Source of the DNA: Arion vulgaris | Lineage: Eukaryota > Mollusca > Gastropoda > Stylommatophora > Arionidae | Direction: 5' to 3' | Assembly (NCBI GenBank): GCA_020796225.1 | Contig: CM036762.1 | Location: forward strand, 53,555,240-53,619,239 | Length of the DNA stretch: 64,000 nt | Shown here: positions 41,470-55,000 of the stretch, piece after piece | How positions within the stretch are numbered: the stretch's first letter is position 1 | Layout of the letters: every line of letters starts with the position of its first letter | Notes under the pieces: generated by a model | Told to the model about the DNA's origin: nothing | What the model saw: only the letters and a program-made list of their open reading frames with translations | The model's database searches: none | Program-made: the position numbers and the translations under genes

Positions 41470-42100
41470 TGGCTGGGGGTGAAGACGTAATACCGGAGAT
41501 AAGTTTATAACCCGGAAGTATGAGATATGCAAGAAACGTCTATTTAAAACTTAAATCCAACAATTATCTACGAAAGTTCATTTTACCTCAAGTAAAAGTT
41601 AATATTATTTCTTCACGTTAACATTTCACTTTATATATGAACGCAATCCATTTCATTAATTTTTGTTTCAATTTATTTATATACATAAGTCTAGTGGCTT
41701 CGTGACAGACTAAAGGGACACTGAAACTAATCGAGTTTAAGGAGCAGACTTAAACGTTACAGTAAATTAGTAATCTGTAAACTGGACACAAGTAAAGTAT
41801 ACGAAATAAATATATTACATATATATACTTAGGATAATACGTAACCTGTAGATTTTATATACTTTATTTAGTTATAATACAATTCTTATTTATAGAAATG
41901 TTCTGATGACTTTATTAGTTTATAAACACAATATTCACTTATTCAGTGTTTTATGTTGACTGGCGTAGGCGATCATGCTCCTTCACAAACGTCTGACCGG
42001 AGTTGTGTCTGTAATGAGTATGTTGTATCAGTTCGGGTTAAGACAACTTACCGTATATAAAGTTAGGCTATCAATCATTATCTTTCTGTCTGAGCTATTG
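41470..42100. other. Unassigned AT-rich sequence
   Basis: No element recognised; a candidate place for the promoter and non-coding exon of gene 2, but no signal supports that. Confidence 0.3.
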
Positions 42101-42690
42101 AGTTTCTTGGCAAATGCACATGGTAAGGTTGTTTGCAGAGCGAAGTGGGGCATACAGGACAACTACTTCTAGTATGAGGATGGAGGTTGAGGCCGTTACT
42201 GCTGCCCTACATTGGATCTCTGGGTCTTCATTTACTGGGGCCGTTGTTGTATCTGACTCAGTCGATGCTTCACAAGATCCAGAAGGGCAGGTTTCGTATG
42301 AGTGGATGTCGTATATAGAAGTTTCTAACCTCCAGAGGCTTACGTGGATATACTGTCCTGGGCATGCGGGTGTTTGCGGTAATGAGAAAGTGGACAGGCT
42401 TGCATCCACAGCATCGATTGTTGGGGAGTTGAAGATGGATAAGGGGGATATTCTTTGGTCTCTTCGCGACTCTCTGTTGGATGAGGACACTAAAATCGAT
42501 GTTGAATCGATCAAGCGATTTAGGCAGTTTGGAGTTACCCGTTGCTCAAGTCGAACTGGATGCCTGAGAGGCAGAGTGAGAGGTGTGTTTAATCAGCGAG
42601 CCACAGGAACCATCAGTATGCATACTCTTCGATATCTGTTGGAGGAGACTGAGCACCTATGGATCTGCCCGGAGTGAAATGACGTCAGTT
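42100..42690 (+). mobile_element. LINE fragment, RNase H domain with open frame
   Basis: A 187-residue open frame holds an almost complete LINE RNase H domain: MEVEAVTAALHWISGS (with the catalytic Glu region), VVVSDSVDASQ (Asp), LTWIYCPGHAGVCGNEKVDR (PGH.G..GNE), then the tail ATGTISMHTLRYLLEETEHL and WICPE. The first catalytic block is missing at the 5' end. Copies: 38000, 55590. Confidence 0.88.
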
Positions 42691-42974
42691 TAGTAACCAA
42701 TAACCAATCGTCCAGCATTTATGATACCAGTTGTCAGTAGAGTTCTAAACTTGACCAACATTTCACGTATAACCAGAAACATATGTCAAAAAAAAATGAT
42801 TATTGTCTCTTCCTGATGTTGGTAATGAACATTCCCAATGCATTTACTCTTTTAAGCACATTAGTATTATTAATTTTAGCAGTTCATTGAATTCTCAGTA
42901 TACCACTTTCTAATGTTATACTAAAGTTGACATGAATTTCTTTTTAAATATTTTGTCTGTAACTTTATTTATAG

Positions 42975-43078
42975 AATGGCTGCATTTGAAGACAGACTCT
43001 CAGAGCGCATGCAAGATGAAATTTGGATGATCATGCACATGGTTGCTGAAATGGGAGCACTTCCTGAAGACAAACAGT
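42975..43078 (+). CDS. Gene 2 first coding exon
   Basis: An acceptor (ctttatttatag) is followed by AATGG and an open frame MAAFEDRLSERMQDEIWMIM and then HMVAEMGALPEDKQ, with one base of the next codon before GTAAGC. The presence of an acceptor just upstream of the ATG implies a non-coding 5' exon further upstream. The peptide is predicted helical by eye, with no recognised motif. Confidence 0.7.
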
Positions 43079-46000
43079 GTAAGCAGTTTGCCTTGTTCTC
43101 TGAAAGTCATGGGTTCGAATTTGAACCCTACCATTTGTTTCACAAGTGCATTTTTTCCTAATTTCTCTAGGATTTTTGCTGGAGCTACGGAGTTCATGTT
43201 TTGTACAATAATCTCGGCAGATGACATTAATTTCTGTGGAGAGTAACTGAGCCATATAGAAAAATCCACAGCAGAGTTAATCCTTCGTCTTTAAACCCAC
43301 TGAACAGTGTATACTCCTGCAAAAGTTGTTCTTTTTAGATTTTATGCTGTCCATACAAGCTACAATTTTAAGCCTGTTATTTTCTAAATTCCTTAAACTA
43401 GTTTTTTAGAGTTTCTTCCTAAACACTATGCAAATGATATTATAGTTTGTTCCAAAATTCATGATCATCTTTACGGACTGATATAAAATCATCCACTTGA
43501 CAGAAATTATTGATTTTTACATTTTTATATGGTTAACAGTGGATTAACAAGATTTTCATTATATGTTATTACTAAAATAACAGCGATGTTTATTTGGTAT
43601 ACTTTTAGAATGTTAACGGTACGATTGTCAAATTTGTCAATAATTAACCATTTCCGTGCTCCACATGTAATTCAGTGCAAGTCAAAATTGGGAATCCTGT
43701 GGAATTAATCATTTCACACCACACCGGAAAGATTGTCTTTGCCGTGTTCACAAACCATTTATTTTTATTGCTAGAAGCGGAAGGTATTATTTTCTTATCG
43801 GTATTAAAAATGAGTTTGAAGTGTAAATTCACTACAATGCAGAAGATGACTGCCCAAATGTATAGCTACTTCTGCAGAGAAACCAGATGTGGTTATTTAT
43901 ATCACGACTTACAAGACTCTAAGAAGAGAACACAACATGCTCGTGGTATAGATAGAATGTCCTGTTGCCATTTGATAGAACAGGACTGTAATGATGTACG
44001 CAATGAACACAGAAAAGGTCGGAAACAGAAAACTGACGATTTCAATAAAGATGTTATTGTGAGAGAGATGCATACAATTTTTAAGGCAAATTATGTGGTT
44101 ACATTACATAAATTGAAATTGCGTCTGCGAAGTCAATGTGATATTGATATATCTAAAACCCCATTATGGAGAGTTGTTATAGTCCGTTCAACTTGTCATG
44201 CCCACAGATAAAAATTTGTATCTTTGTAACCATTTGATGAAATAACTTGAAAACTTGCATGTGAACTACAATGTTCCAGCTTACAAAATATTTTTGCCAT
44301 TCAAACAATCATACCATCTAGAAGTTTCCTTCTTTGTGCTATATATTTAACACCTTTGTTGGCATGGTTGAAGAAAACTCATGTTTACAGCAATTTAATA
44401 CATTTATGACAAAAATAGCAACATTCAGGGTGAAATTCACGGTTTTTGAAAAGTTCTTGCATTTTTCGCCACCATAACGATGGCTTGAACTTGGTAAAGA
44501 ATTGCGCATTAGTGCAACGGACATTTAGTTAAAGGCGTATATCGAAATTAGTGTGAAGTTATTTTGTAATATTGTTGACTTCTATATTGTTGACAGTCAT
44601 TGATTTAACATACATAATGAGTTTGAAGTGCAAATTTATTACAATGCAAAAGTGTCATAATGTTATATGCGATTTCGACACTATTTAAAAAAACAATACA
44701 ACTATGTCTACATTTCTTGTTTATTTCATGATACCATTGAAGTATCAACATTGGCCCCATGTATGAGCTGGGATAATACGCCTTTGAATGAGACTTGACA
44801 TCAAATGTCATATGTGTGCGTTTACTGTAAAACTAAAATGCTGTATCAGACTTGCCAAATATGCCGCCAACATCAAAGGAAACCGTTACATTACAAAATC
44901 CAGGTTTCCTATAGCAATTTCTTCCATCAGAAATTTGCTTCGGTATAATTCTAAGATTGTGTGCAAAGTTTCGCTGCTGTGGAATAGATGGTTTTGCTAC
45001 AATTCACTTTGGACTGTGGGCATGAGTTGTTGAACGGACTATAGATGCAGCGGCTTCACTTTTAGGAAATCTAGTACAGGTGGGAATATAGTTTGTGAGA
45101 AAATATGCATTCATAAGGTCATGGGGTATATCAGATAAAACATTACCGTTATCCATCTGGTAGATTTCGTACAATTTAAACCTTAGTGTGCTCGCGAATA
45201 TTGGAATGAACTATAGTAGCAAATCTTATAGTTAGCAGCCAAAATACAAATAATCAAAAAGAAAGAAGACAAACAACTTTGGGGATCAAATAATATTGTG
45301 TATTTTGTTTTGTCATCACTGGAAGTTACAAAAAAACTAAATATTATTATCTAGTGTAGTAGTTATATTCTGTGGCTTAGGGTTAGTGACTCGGTCTATT
45401 AACCCCAACGTTCTGAGTTCGAATCATGCTGCGGACAGTTTTGGTTGCAAATTGTTTCACGTGGATTTTTACAAAAGGATGATGGCACCACCTGTTCAGA
45501 AAGCAATGGCAAACTACTGAATGTAATAATGCCTAGAAAAATCACAAACAGCGTTAAAAGCTGGGGTTGATTCGCAAAGTCCTGTAAAGGATATGCAATT
45601 AACTTTAGTAGTTATATGAAATTATCTGGACCGCTGAGTGTACAAGTTTATGCAGAGCCCTCTACATTCAATTTAATTCATTCAGAGTCCTGTAAAGGCA
45701 TACAAAAGGTTCTTCTTTGAATGCTCCATAATGGGATCGCGAGAGAGAATGTTCCATAATGGGATCACGAGAGAGAGAGAAATGTTTCATAATGGGATCG
45801 CGAGAGAGAGAGAGAGAATGTTCCATAATGGGATCGCGAGAGAGAGAGAATGTTCCATAATGGGATCGCGAGAGAGAGAGAATGTTCCATAATGGGATCG
45901 CGAGAGAGAGAGAATGTTCCATAATGGGATCGCGAGAGAGAGAGAGAATGCTCCATAATGGGATCGCGAGAGAGAGAGAATGTTCCATAATGGGATCCGA

Positions 46001-49000
46001 GAGAGAGAATGCTCCATAATGGGATCGAGAGAGAGAGAGAATGTTCCATAATGGGATCGGAGAGAGAGAGAATGTTCCATAATGGATCGCAGAGAGAGAG
46101 AGAATGTTCCATAATGGGATCGAGAGAAGAGAGAATGTTCCATAATGGGATCACGAGAGAGTGAGAATGTTCCATAATGGGATCGTGAGAGAGAGAGAGA
46201 ATGTTCCATAATGGGATCGCGAGAGAGAGAGAGAATGCTCCATAATGGGATCGCGAGAGAGAATGTTCCATAATGAGATCACGAGAGAGAGAATGTTCCA
46301 TAATGGTATCGCAGAGAGAGAGAATGTTCCATAATGGGATCGCAGAGAGAGAGAATGCTCCATAATGGGATCGCAGAAGAATGCTCCATAATGGGATCGC
46401 GAGAGAGAATGTTCCATAATGGGATCGCGAGAGAGAATGTTCCATAATGGGATCGCGAGAGAATGCTCCATAATGGGATCGCGAGAGAGAATGTTCCATA
46501 ATGTTATCGCGAGAGAGAGAGAGAATGCTCCATAATGGGATCGCGAGAGAGAATGTTCCATAATGGTATCACGAGAGAGAGAGAATGCTCCATAATGTGA
46601 TCGCGCGAGAGAGAGAGAGAATGCTCCATAATGGGATCACGAGAGAGAGAGAATGTTCCATAATGGTATCGCGAGAGAGAGAGAATGTTCCATAATGGGA
46701 TCGTGAGAGAGAATGTTCCATAATGGGATCGCGAGAGAATGCTCCATAATGGGATCGCGAGAGAGAATGTTCCATAATGGAGCGCGAGAGAGAGAATGCT
46801 CCATAATGGGATCGCGAGAGAATGTTCTATAATGGATCCGGAGAGAGAGAGAATGCTCCATAATGGGATCGCGAGAGAGAGAGAATGTTCCATAATGGGA
46901 TCACAGAGAGAGAATGTTCCATAATGGATCGCGAGAGAGAGAATGTTCCATAATGTGATCAGAGAGAGAAAAATGCTCCATAATGGGATCGCGAGAGAGA
47001 GAGAGAATGTTCCATAATGTGATCGCGAGAGAGAGAGAATGTTCCATAATGTGATCGCGAGAGAGAGAGAATGTTCCATAATGTGATCGAGAGAGAGAGA
47101 GAATGTTCCATAATGTGATCGCGAGAGAGAGAGAATGTTCCATAATGTGATCGCGAGAGAGAGAATGCTCCATAATGGGATCAGAGAGAGAGAGAATGTT
47201 CCATAATGTGATCGGAGAGAGAGAGAATGTCCATAATGGGAAGCGAGAGAGAGAATGCTCCATAATGGGATCGCAAGAGAGAATGCTCCATAATGGATCG
47301 CAGAGAATGTTCCATAATGGATGCAGAAGAATGCTCCATAATGGATCGAGAAGAATGCTCCATAATGGGATAGCGAGAGAGAATGCTCCATAATGGGATC
47401 GCAAGAGAGAATGTTCCATAATGGGATCACGAGAGAGAAGAGAATGTTCCATAATGGGATCGCGAGAGAAGAGAATGTTCCATAATGGATCCAGAAGAAT
47501 GCCATAATGACACTTGTTAAACCATCTGTATTTGTATGGATCTAGCCTAAGGATTGCATGTGTCCAGTTATGTAGACCAGCACATCCGATTTATGAACAT
47601 GTTTTATTTACTAGGTAGCTTCCTAGGCCTATGTTGCCTCTACAATTCCTTGTAGGCTGCAATGTTACTATGTTTTGCTCCCTTGTGAGCCCTGCAACAT
47701 GCAGGCATACACAATTTTAAACACAGTGCTGTTTCTGAAAATATCCCATATTCAAACCCTCATTAAGGTCTAAAGATTTTTCTGTTGGGGAAAATAAAAC
47801 TAATGACTTGCACTTGCTTAGTGATATCTACAGGCAAGCAGTTATAATTTCTCTGCTCTATACAATCCCACAGTGTACACTCAGAAATGGAAACAAAGCG
47901 CTACATTGAGTTTATAAACCAGTAACTTTGGTCATCATCAGTGCATACTGTCCACTCTGAATTATCATACAAGTTTTTATGATAATGTTTATTATTTCCA
48001 TCAATATTCCATAGCATCCCCAAATATTTTACAGGGAGGTTATGGGTTGACAATCAAAAGTTTTATTGAAATCGATGAAATTTAGGATAAGGATTTGTTG
48101 CTTCTTAATATGTTTCTCTAAGATAAGTCTTTGGGTATTTATTGTGTTTTTTTAAATGTTATATTCTTTATGTATAATTATGTTTTTACAGAGCCATCTT
48201 GTTCAGACCCTGCTTTGTTCCTATTCTGTTGTAATTGATATGAGCAATGATGTTATGACAGATCTGATTGTTGCATGTCTGTATTCCTGCATTTGTGTGT
48301 GTGTGTGTGCGCAATGATTTTCCCATATGTTGCACTGCAGCTGATATTCTCTGTCCTCTTCAGATCAGGTTTTGTTTTCTGTCTGGGCTATCTCTAGAAC
48401 ATTAATTCCATCTGTTGATGATGACTGAAAAGTAGATTGTTACTGAAGTTTTCTTCCCCATAACTGACTATATTGACCCTGCTTGCAAAATTTTCTCATC
48501 ATTATAAATGTGGGATATCTGATTGGGAACACTAGTGCCAACTGTTATCCCCCCTCTCCCCACCATTTGCTTCAAAACCCATCACTATGTCCTCTGTAGA
48601 CGTCATCCTATATACTCACTGAAATCCTACTCCAAACGTAATGTATTTAATTTTAATTTCCTGTAAAATATCAAATTTAATTCATGTATTTTGTTTCATT
48701 ATTTTGTATTTCATAGAATCATTGTTTTAAAAATTGTCCTTTCTATGTATATAATTTCAGACAATAATTGGCGGCATGAATGTGATGTCGAAGAATTAAG
48801 TGATGTAGAAACTATAGGGGATACAGTTCATGATGGTCCAAATGATGATGATGATGATTCTGAAGATGAAAAACAAAGGGTGCTTAATATCGTTGATGGA
48901 AAATTGAAACTATTGGGAGATAACTTAGATGCTGAAAGAGGTATTCACTTTTCTTATACATTTTTAATAGAACCTATTTGAATGGATTTGATTTGATTTT

Positions 49001-52000
49001 TTGATCAACCAGCAGATTTACAGTGTTGAGACCATAGAAATTCCTTCAATTATCTGATCATGTCAAATAAAAAGTGATCCATTTCACACAGAAAATTAAT
49101 TTCTACACATAGTTAAGATTTTTGGAAATTGACAATTTATCTGCAATTATTAGTACATGTATTGTTAATGTACATTAATTTGTGTATATAATGACATACT
49201 TATTAGTATTGGTAAGTTACAATACACAATGAAAAACATGTGGCAAAGCACCAGAAAAATATTAAAATTAAAAATATTGAGGACATGCATTTTTCTATTA
49301 GTTACTTATGGTTGTGAATCATGGACCATTACAAAAAAAAAAAGAAAGAATGGAAATCCAGTCCTTTGAAACTAAATGCTACGGAAAGATCCTACGAGTA
49401 CCATGGACAGAAAAAGAAAGAACACTGATGTTCTGAAAGAACTAAATGTTAAAGAGAATTGGCTGATAAACAACATACTATACAGAAAAATTAGATACTT
49501 TGGTCATATCAAGTGTCACAATGGCCTGGAGAGAACAATATTAGAGGGCGCCCAGGACGCAGAGGCAGACCAAGAAGAAGATGGCTACAAGATATTAAAG
49601 AAACTGAAAATGACCATCGACGAAGTGGGTGAACTGGCTGGAGACAGAGTTAATTTCAAATGTGCTGCAAAGGAGCAACATCCTATAAAGGATACGCACC
49701 TTGATGATGATGTTACAATAATTTGTAATGGTAAGTAAACTACAATAGTCAGTAATAGTAAGCTGCAATAGTCAGCTGCATTGCCTGTGCTTAGCAGCCT
49801 AGACAAGGATATGAGATGGCTCCTTGAATTCAGTTGTCAGCAGAAGGTTCTTGCAGGATATTCACAGTTTTTCTCCACACTCATGAGACTTGTGGCCTAT
49901 GGTACCACTTGTCTGGTGACAATTCACAGTGGCATTCCCATCTCATGCAACAAAAGTTGAACATATGCACATTATGACATGACAGTGACCATTAACTGTA
50001 CAATGCATACAAGTTTAATTTAGGGGAAAAGGTCTTCTTCTTCCTTGCGCTCGTTCTTTCCGACCAATTTTAATCACTCTTTGTGATATGTTTGATCTTT
50101 GCCAAGAACATGTATACGTTGCACATTGGTTTGGTAGGCACCTAAGCACATAGACTTCTACACGTTTAGGACATGTGCATCCGAGTTCAGCCAAAGCACT
50201 CTGGAAATGGTGATATGTTCTTCTTCTTCTTTCTACCTATCTATATTCTGTTCATGTCCCGTTGGACACATAAGACTTTCACAAGAGTTTTCCATTATTG
50301 CCATTCTGCCCGCTTTCAATGAATTGTTTTCCATGTCAGTCTACAATCGTTCAACTCTTTCAACAGCTCTTCTCCATTTTTCCTTTGGACACCAATGTCT
50401 TCTTTTCCCATCCGATGTCCTAGCCAATGTCCCTATTGGTATATGACATGTATGCCTAATCCATCTCCATCTTTTAATGGTGGTCTTCAATGATGCATAG
50501 TCCATATGTTTTAACTCTTTCCACGCTTTTCGCCGTACACTGCGCCATGGCGGAAGTCCATTGCACGCCATTAGCCGCACACTGCGCCATAGAGTTGCTT
50601 CCATTATAAGAAGTCTTTCTAGTTTTACTTCTACTGTTTTACTTATACTACTTTTCAACCTTGTTATTCTATTAGGTTGTCCAGTTTTCTTCAATTTAAT
50701 ATATAATAATATTTATATGTTTATTTTTTGGGAAGAGTAATTAGGATCTTTTTAAAAAAAAAAAAATTTCTATCTCCCTTGAATTAACTGTTTAAAAATT
50801 GATGAAATAACTCCGTGTGGAAAGAGTTAAACGCTCTTCATTTGTTATCGTACTTGACCAGAAATATGTAGGAATCTTCTTCAACATTTGTTTTGGTACG
50901 TCTCCAACTTGTGTATGATGTTGTAGGTTATTTTCCAGCACTCACTACTGTATAATAACACTCCCATGACACTGTTTTTATATATTTTTTAAGATTTAAT
51001 GTCATTTTTATGCAGTGGATTTCCTTTACATTTCAGTGAAGTGATAACTAAAAACAATGAAGACTGGAATATGAAACAAAACTGTAATTAACAAACTACC
51101 TAGCTTGTGATTGTTCTTGAAGTCTAAAAGTACAACTCATTAAAATTTCATGCAATTGATACTCGTCCAATAATGGCCATTGAGTCATCCGTATGTGTTG
51201 ATTCCTCCCCGCCAATAACGACTGTCATATTCCGCATCTGAGGACATCTTTTTTTTTTTTTTTGAGTTTGTCTTCTAGACAGTTGCAGTTCCCTGCCGAT
51301 CAGATCTGTCTTCCAGGGTTTGTCTTCTAGACAGTTGCAGTTCCCTGCCGATCAGATCTGTCTTCCAGGGTTTGTCTGGAGTCGTCTATAGTTTAATCAC
51401 ATATACTTGGAGGAAAGTCTCATCGAAGAAGAAGATAAGAAATAGGATGTCCTCTCCAAGGGAGAGAGAGGACAACTGCTGTTGTCCCATAGCTGGGGGA
51501 TGGGCTGGTTGCAGCCAGAGCATTTACCACTCACTGGTGGATTCTGCGCTGTCACCTTATGAGGCCCTATCCTCTTCCCCACCCTTTGCACTGGCCTTTC
51601 ACTTTCAGTGTGTTCAGCTTGGTTAGACCTGCCAGGAGTTAGAATCCCGTCGACATAGCCTGAAGGATCCTAAAGGCACACAAACCCTCCAACCACGATA
51701 TGGTAGGCTAATGTGGAGGGGTTAACAATAATAAAACATAACTTATTAAACAAAAGATAGCATGTTAATATCAACAGTGAATAATTGATAAATGTTTTGT
51801 TTTCAGCATGCAACGAACTAGTAAAAGACTTCGTAGACTATTTCAGAAAAAAGAGTGATGCAATGAAAGGTAATATATTATTATAGTAAGACTCTTCTTA
51901 TTCTCCAGTGATCCAGTGGTACTTTCTTCTGCTTTGAACTCTCCATATCGACCACTTGTTAATCACTCTTTCTGATTTGTATGTGATTCGAGCCTACGAG

Positions 52001-55000
52001 TGATTGTACCTTGTGCCAGTATGCACCTACAAGACCAGCACATCCGCTTTCTGTGATTCTTTTTATTTACTAGAGTAGCTTCCCTAGGCCTGCTACCTCA
52101 GTAGCCTCTTACGACATGCCTTGTAGGTCGCCATGCTACTATTCTTAGCTCCTTGAGTACCAGCAAGTGAAAGTCACAGAATACAAAATCATAAAAATGA
52201 TACACATATATATATATATCTATGTTATTTGATTGGCGTCATAGCACGTTTGAGCATTCCCGCGCTTGCTCTGTCCTCCGCTGCGGCAGCCATCTCAAAG
52301 TGCACCTGCTTTCTGTAACCATGAGTTGATTAGTATATCATATATTTCATAAAAAAGATGGGAATAACATCAACTATCCAGAGAGATTATCTGTTAAAAA
52401 TTCAACACAATTAATTATCAATATATACTAATATCCTAAGGTCCCAACGATATCTTTGGTTTTACACATCACCAACATGGTAAACCCAGAATATCTCTAT
52501 CTCTAGTCGTGATGCCCTTGAGACTTATTTATGGCCCTTTTTTCATCTTTACAGACGGTCAATTGGCAAGTGTTTTACTATGACAACTTCTGAGTTTTCG
52601 CTTTTCTCTCTCGTCGTTCAGCTCATACATAAGTCTCTTCTCAAAAGACTCTGTGCCCTTTCGTAATTTGGCTTTCCCCACAACTCTGTCATCAGCTAGT
52701 CCTTCCCATGTGCTGGGACCTATAGAAAAGTTTTCATTGAGGCTTTGCAGACATCTTTATATCTGAGCAGTGGTCTGCCCTGGTGCCTCTTCCCTCCGAA
52801 AGTTCACAGAACAACATTTGTTTTGGTATGCGATAAGTTTCCATTCTTCTCACATGCCCCAACCATCTTAGTCGTCTACTGCTGAGCATGCCCATGATGG
52901 AAGGCAGGTTTGCACATTGCAATACTTCAGAGTTGGTTATCTTGTCGTACCACCTGATGTTCATAATCTTGCGGAGACATCGAAGGTGAAAGATGTTAAG
53001 TCTCCTCTCGTGTCTTGAGTAGGCTGTCCATGTTTCTGAGCCATTAAGTAAAGAACTAATTACACAGGCTCGATATATTTGAATCTCGTCTGCAATGTCA
53101 GTTTTGTGTTGTCCTCAGCTCACTTTGATACTTACTGCAGCAACAAATGCATATAATTCTTCTATACTCGTTACCATCTTCTGTATTGTGTTTCAGCTGT
53201 GATTAATTTCTTTCAGTTCTTGTTCTACTCCAGGCTGCTTAGGATTTAAAACAATTTCATTTACCTTCTCTTGTTATCTCAATACAGTTTTTAGGACAGA
53301 GTTTGTCTCCATTCGTATTCCAGCATCTGATGAGATAACATTTGCTGTCTTAACTAGAAGTCAGTCCTAGAATGCTTTGACTAGGATAAAATTTGCTTTC
53401 TTAACTAGAAGTCAGTCCTAGAATGCTTTGACTAGGATCTTCTTCTTTTGAGTTGACGATTCTTTACAACCAATTTTAATCACTCTTTGTGATATGTTTG
53501 ATCTTTGCCAAGAACGTGTATGCATTGCACATTGGTTTGGTAGGCACCTAAACGCATAGACTTCTACACATTTGAGACACATGCATCTGATTTCAGCCAA
53601 ACTAGGATAAGATTCGCTGTCTTGACTTGAGTCAGTCCTAGAATGCTTTGACTAGGATGTAAAAGCAACAGAGGCTGAACATGTATAACTAATAAGGCTG
53701 TAAGAAAAAGAGAAAAAGCTAATAGATATTTGAATTGTATGTTTGTTTTTATATAACTTTAATTATGTTAGTATTTAAATTGTTTTGTTTTCTCTCTTGC
53801 ATGCTGCTGGTTTGTGTGTCTAGAACCAGTGTTGCTCAAGAACGGGAAGCCCAATGATATCCTTTTTAGTGTAAGTAATGTATTTACAACTAGTTAGTTA
53901 ATAGAACCAACATGGCTGCACTCTGGGCAGACATAAATGCTCATTCTTCAATGTCTACTTTGTTGCTTTCAATTTTAAAAGGTAAAAGTCAGCACTATGC
54001 TACCAGCAGCTAATAGAGAGAACAAGATAGATTCCAGTGAACCAAGAGGTTAAATAACCACTGATGCTGGTTAGGACATATCTTGAGAAAATCTTAGTGA
54101 AATATAATAAGAAAGGGGTTTTTATGGAATCCACAGGGAAAGTGAAAGGTAGGGAGTCATATATATACACAGAGAAGAGATTTAAAGGCAAAGATTAACA
54201 TTATACAGAAGAGCTGGAGGGAGCTGCAGGAGATAGCTAAAGATAGGAAGACTTGATATGAGTTGGTTGAGGTCCTATGTCTCAATCAGAGTTAAAAAGA
54301 CATGAGAGAGAGGCTACCAGCATTGCTGTTAAGTTATTCATGAAGTGAGGCAGGACATGGCCATGGCACAAAGTAGAACCTAATAGTAATTTAGGACGGC
54401 TTGAAATCGTGGTTCGACAATGGTTCGGTGATGGAGTTGATAGATTGTACAGACAGATGTGGAGAGACATGATCACCTACGCCAACCTGCATGACACTTG
54501 ATTGATTGAATAGTCTTCTTCTTTGCGTTCGTTCTTTACGACCAATTTTAATCACTCTTTGTGATATGTTTGATCTTTGCCAAGAACGTGTATACGTTGC
54601 ACATCGGTTTGGTAGGCCCTAAACTCATAGACTTCTACACGTTTAGGACACATGCATCCAATTTCAGCCAAACCTCCTTAGTCGTCTCTTACGACATGCA
54701 TGGCAGGTAACAGTGGCTCTATTCTTTACACCCCAAATTTGGCCCCGGTAACCACTCAGACGGATTGAATAGTAATTCACATCACTTTTGGTTTAATATT
54801 CAGATTCTCCTTCTTCTGCATTCGCCCGCTGTGAATTTGGGCGTAAGCCATGATGCCTGGTATGGCGCTGCTGACTGATTTTTGCGTGAAAGCTTGCTTT
54901 ACCATTTGACTGGTGTCCCCTCGCCATGTGGGAAGGGCCTTTGCCGGCTTCAGAGTTAAAATATTCAGATATTATCACAAGTGAAATATTCTCTTTAAAA

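Noticed and set aside
46504..47505. 333-residue minus-strand frame of MEHSLSRSHYG-type repeats
   Set aside because: Product of the GA-rich satellite. Alternative frames give similar long peptides, and no start, splice or codon signal is present.
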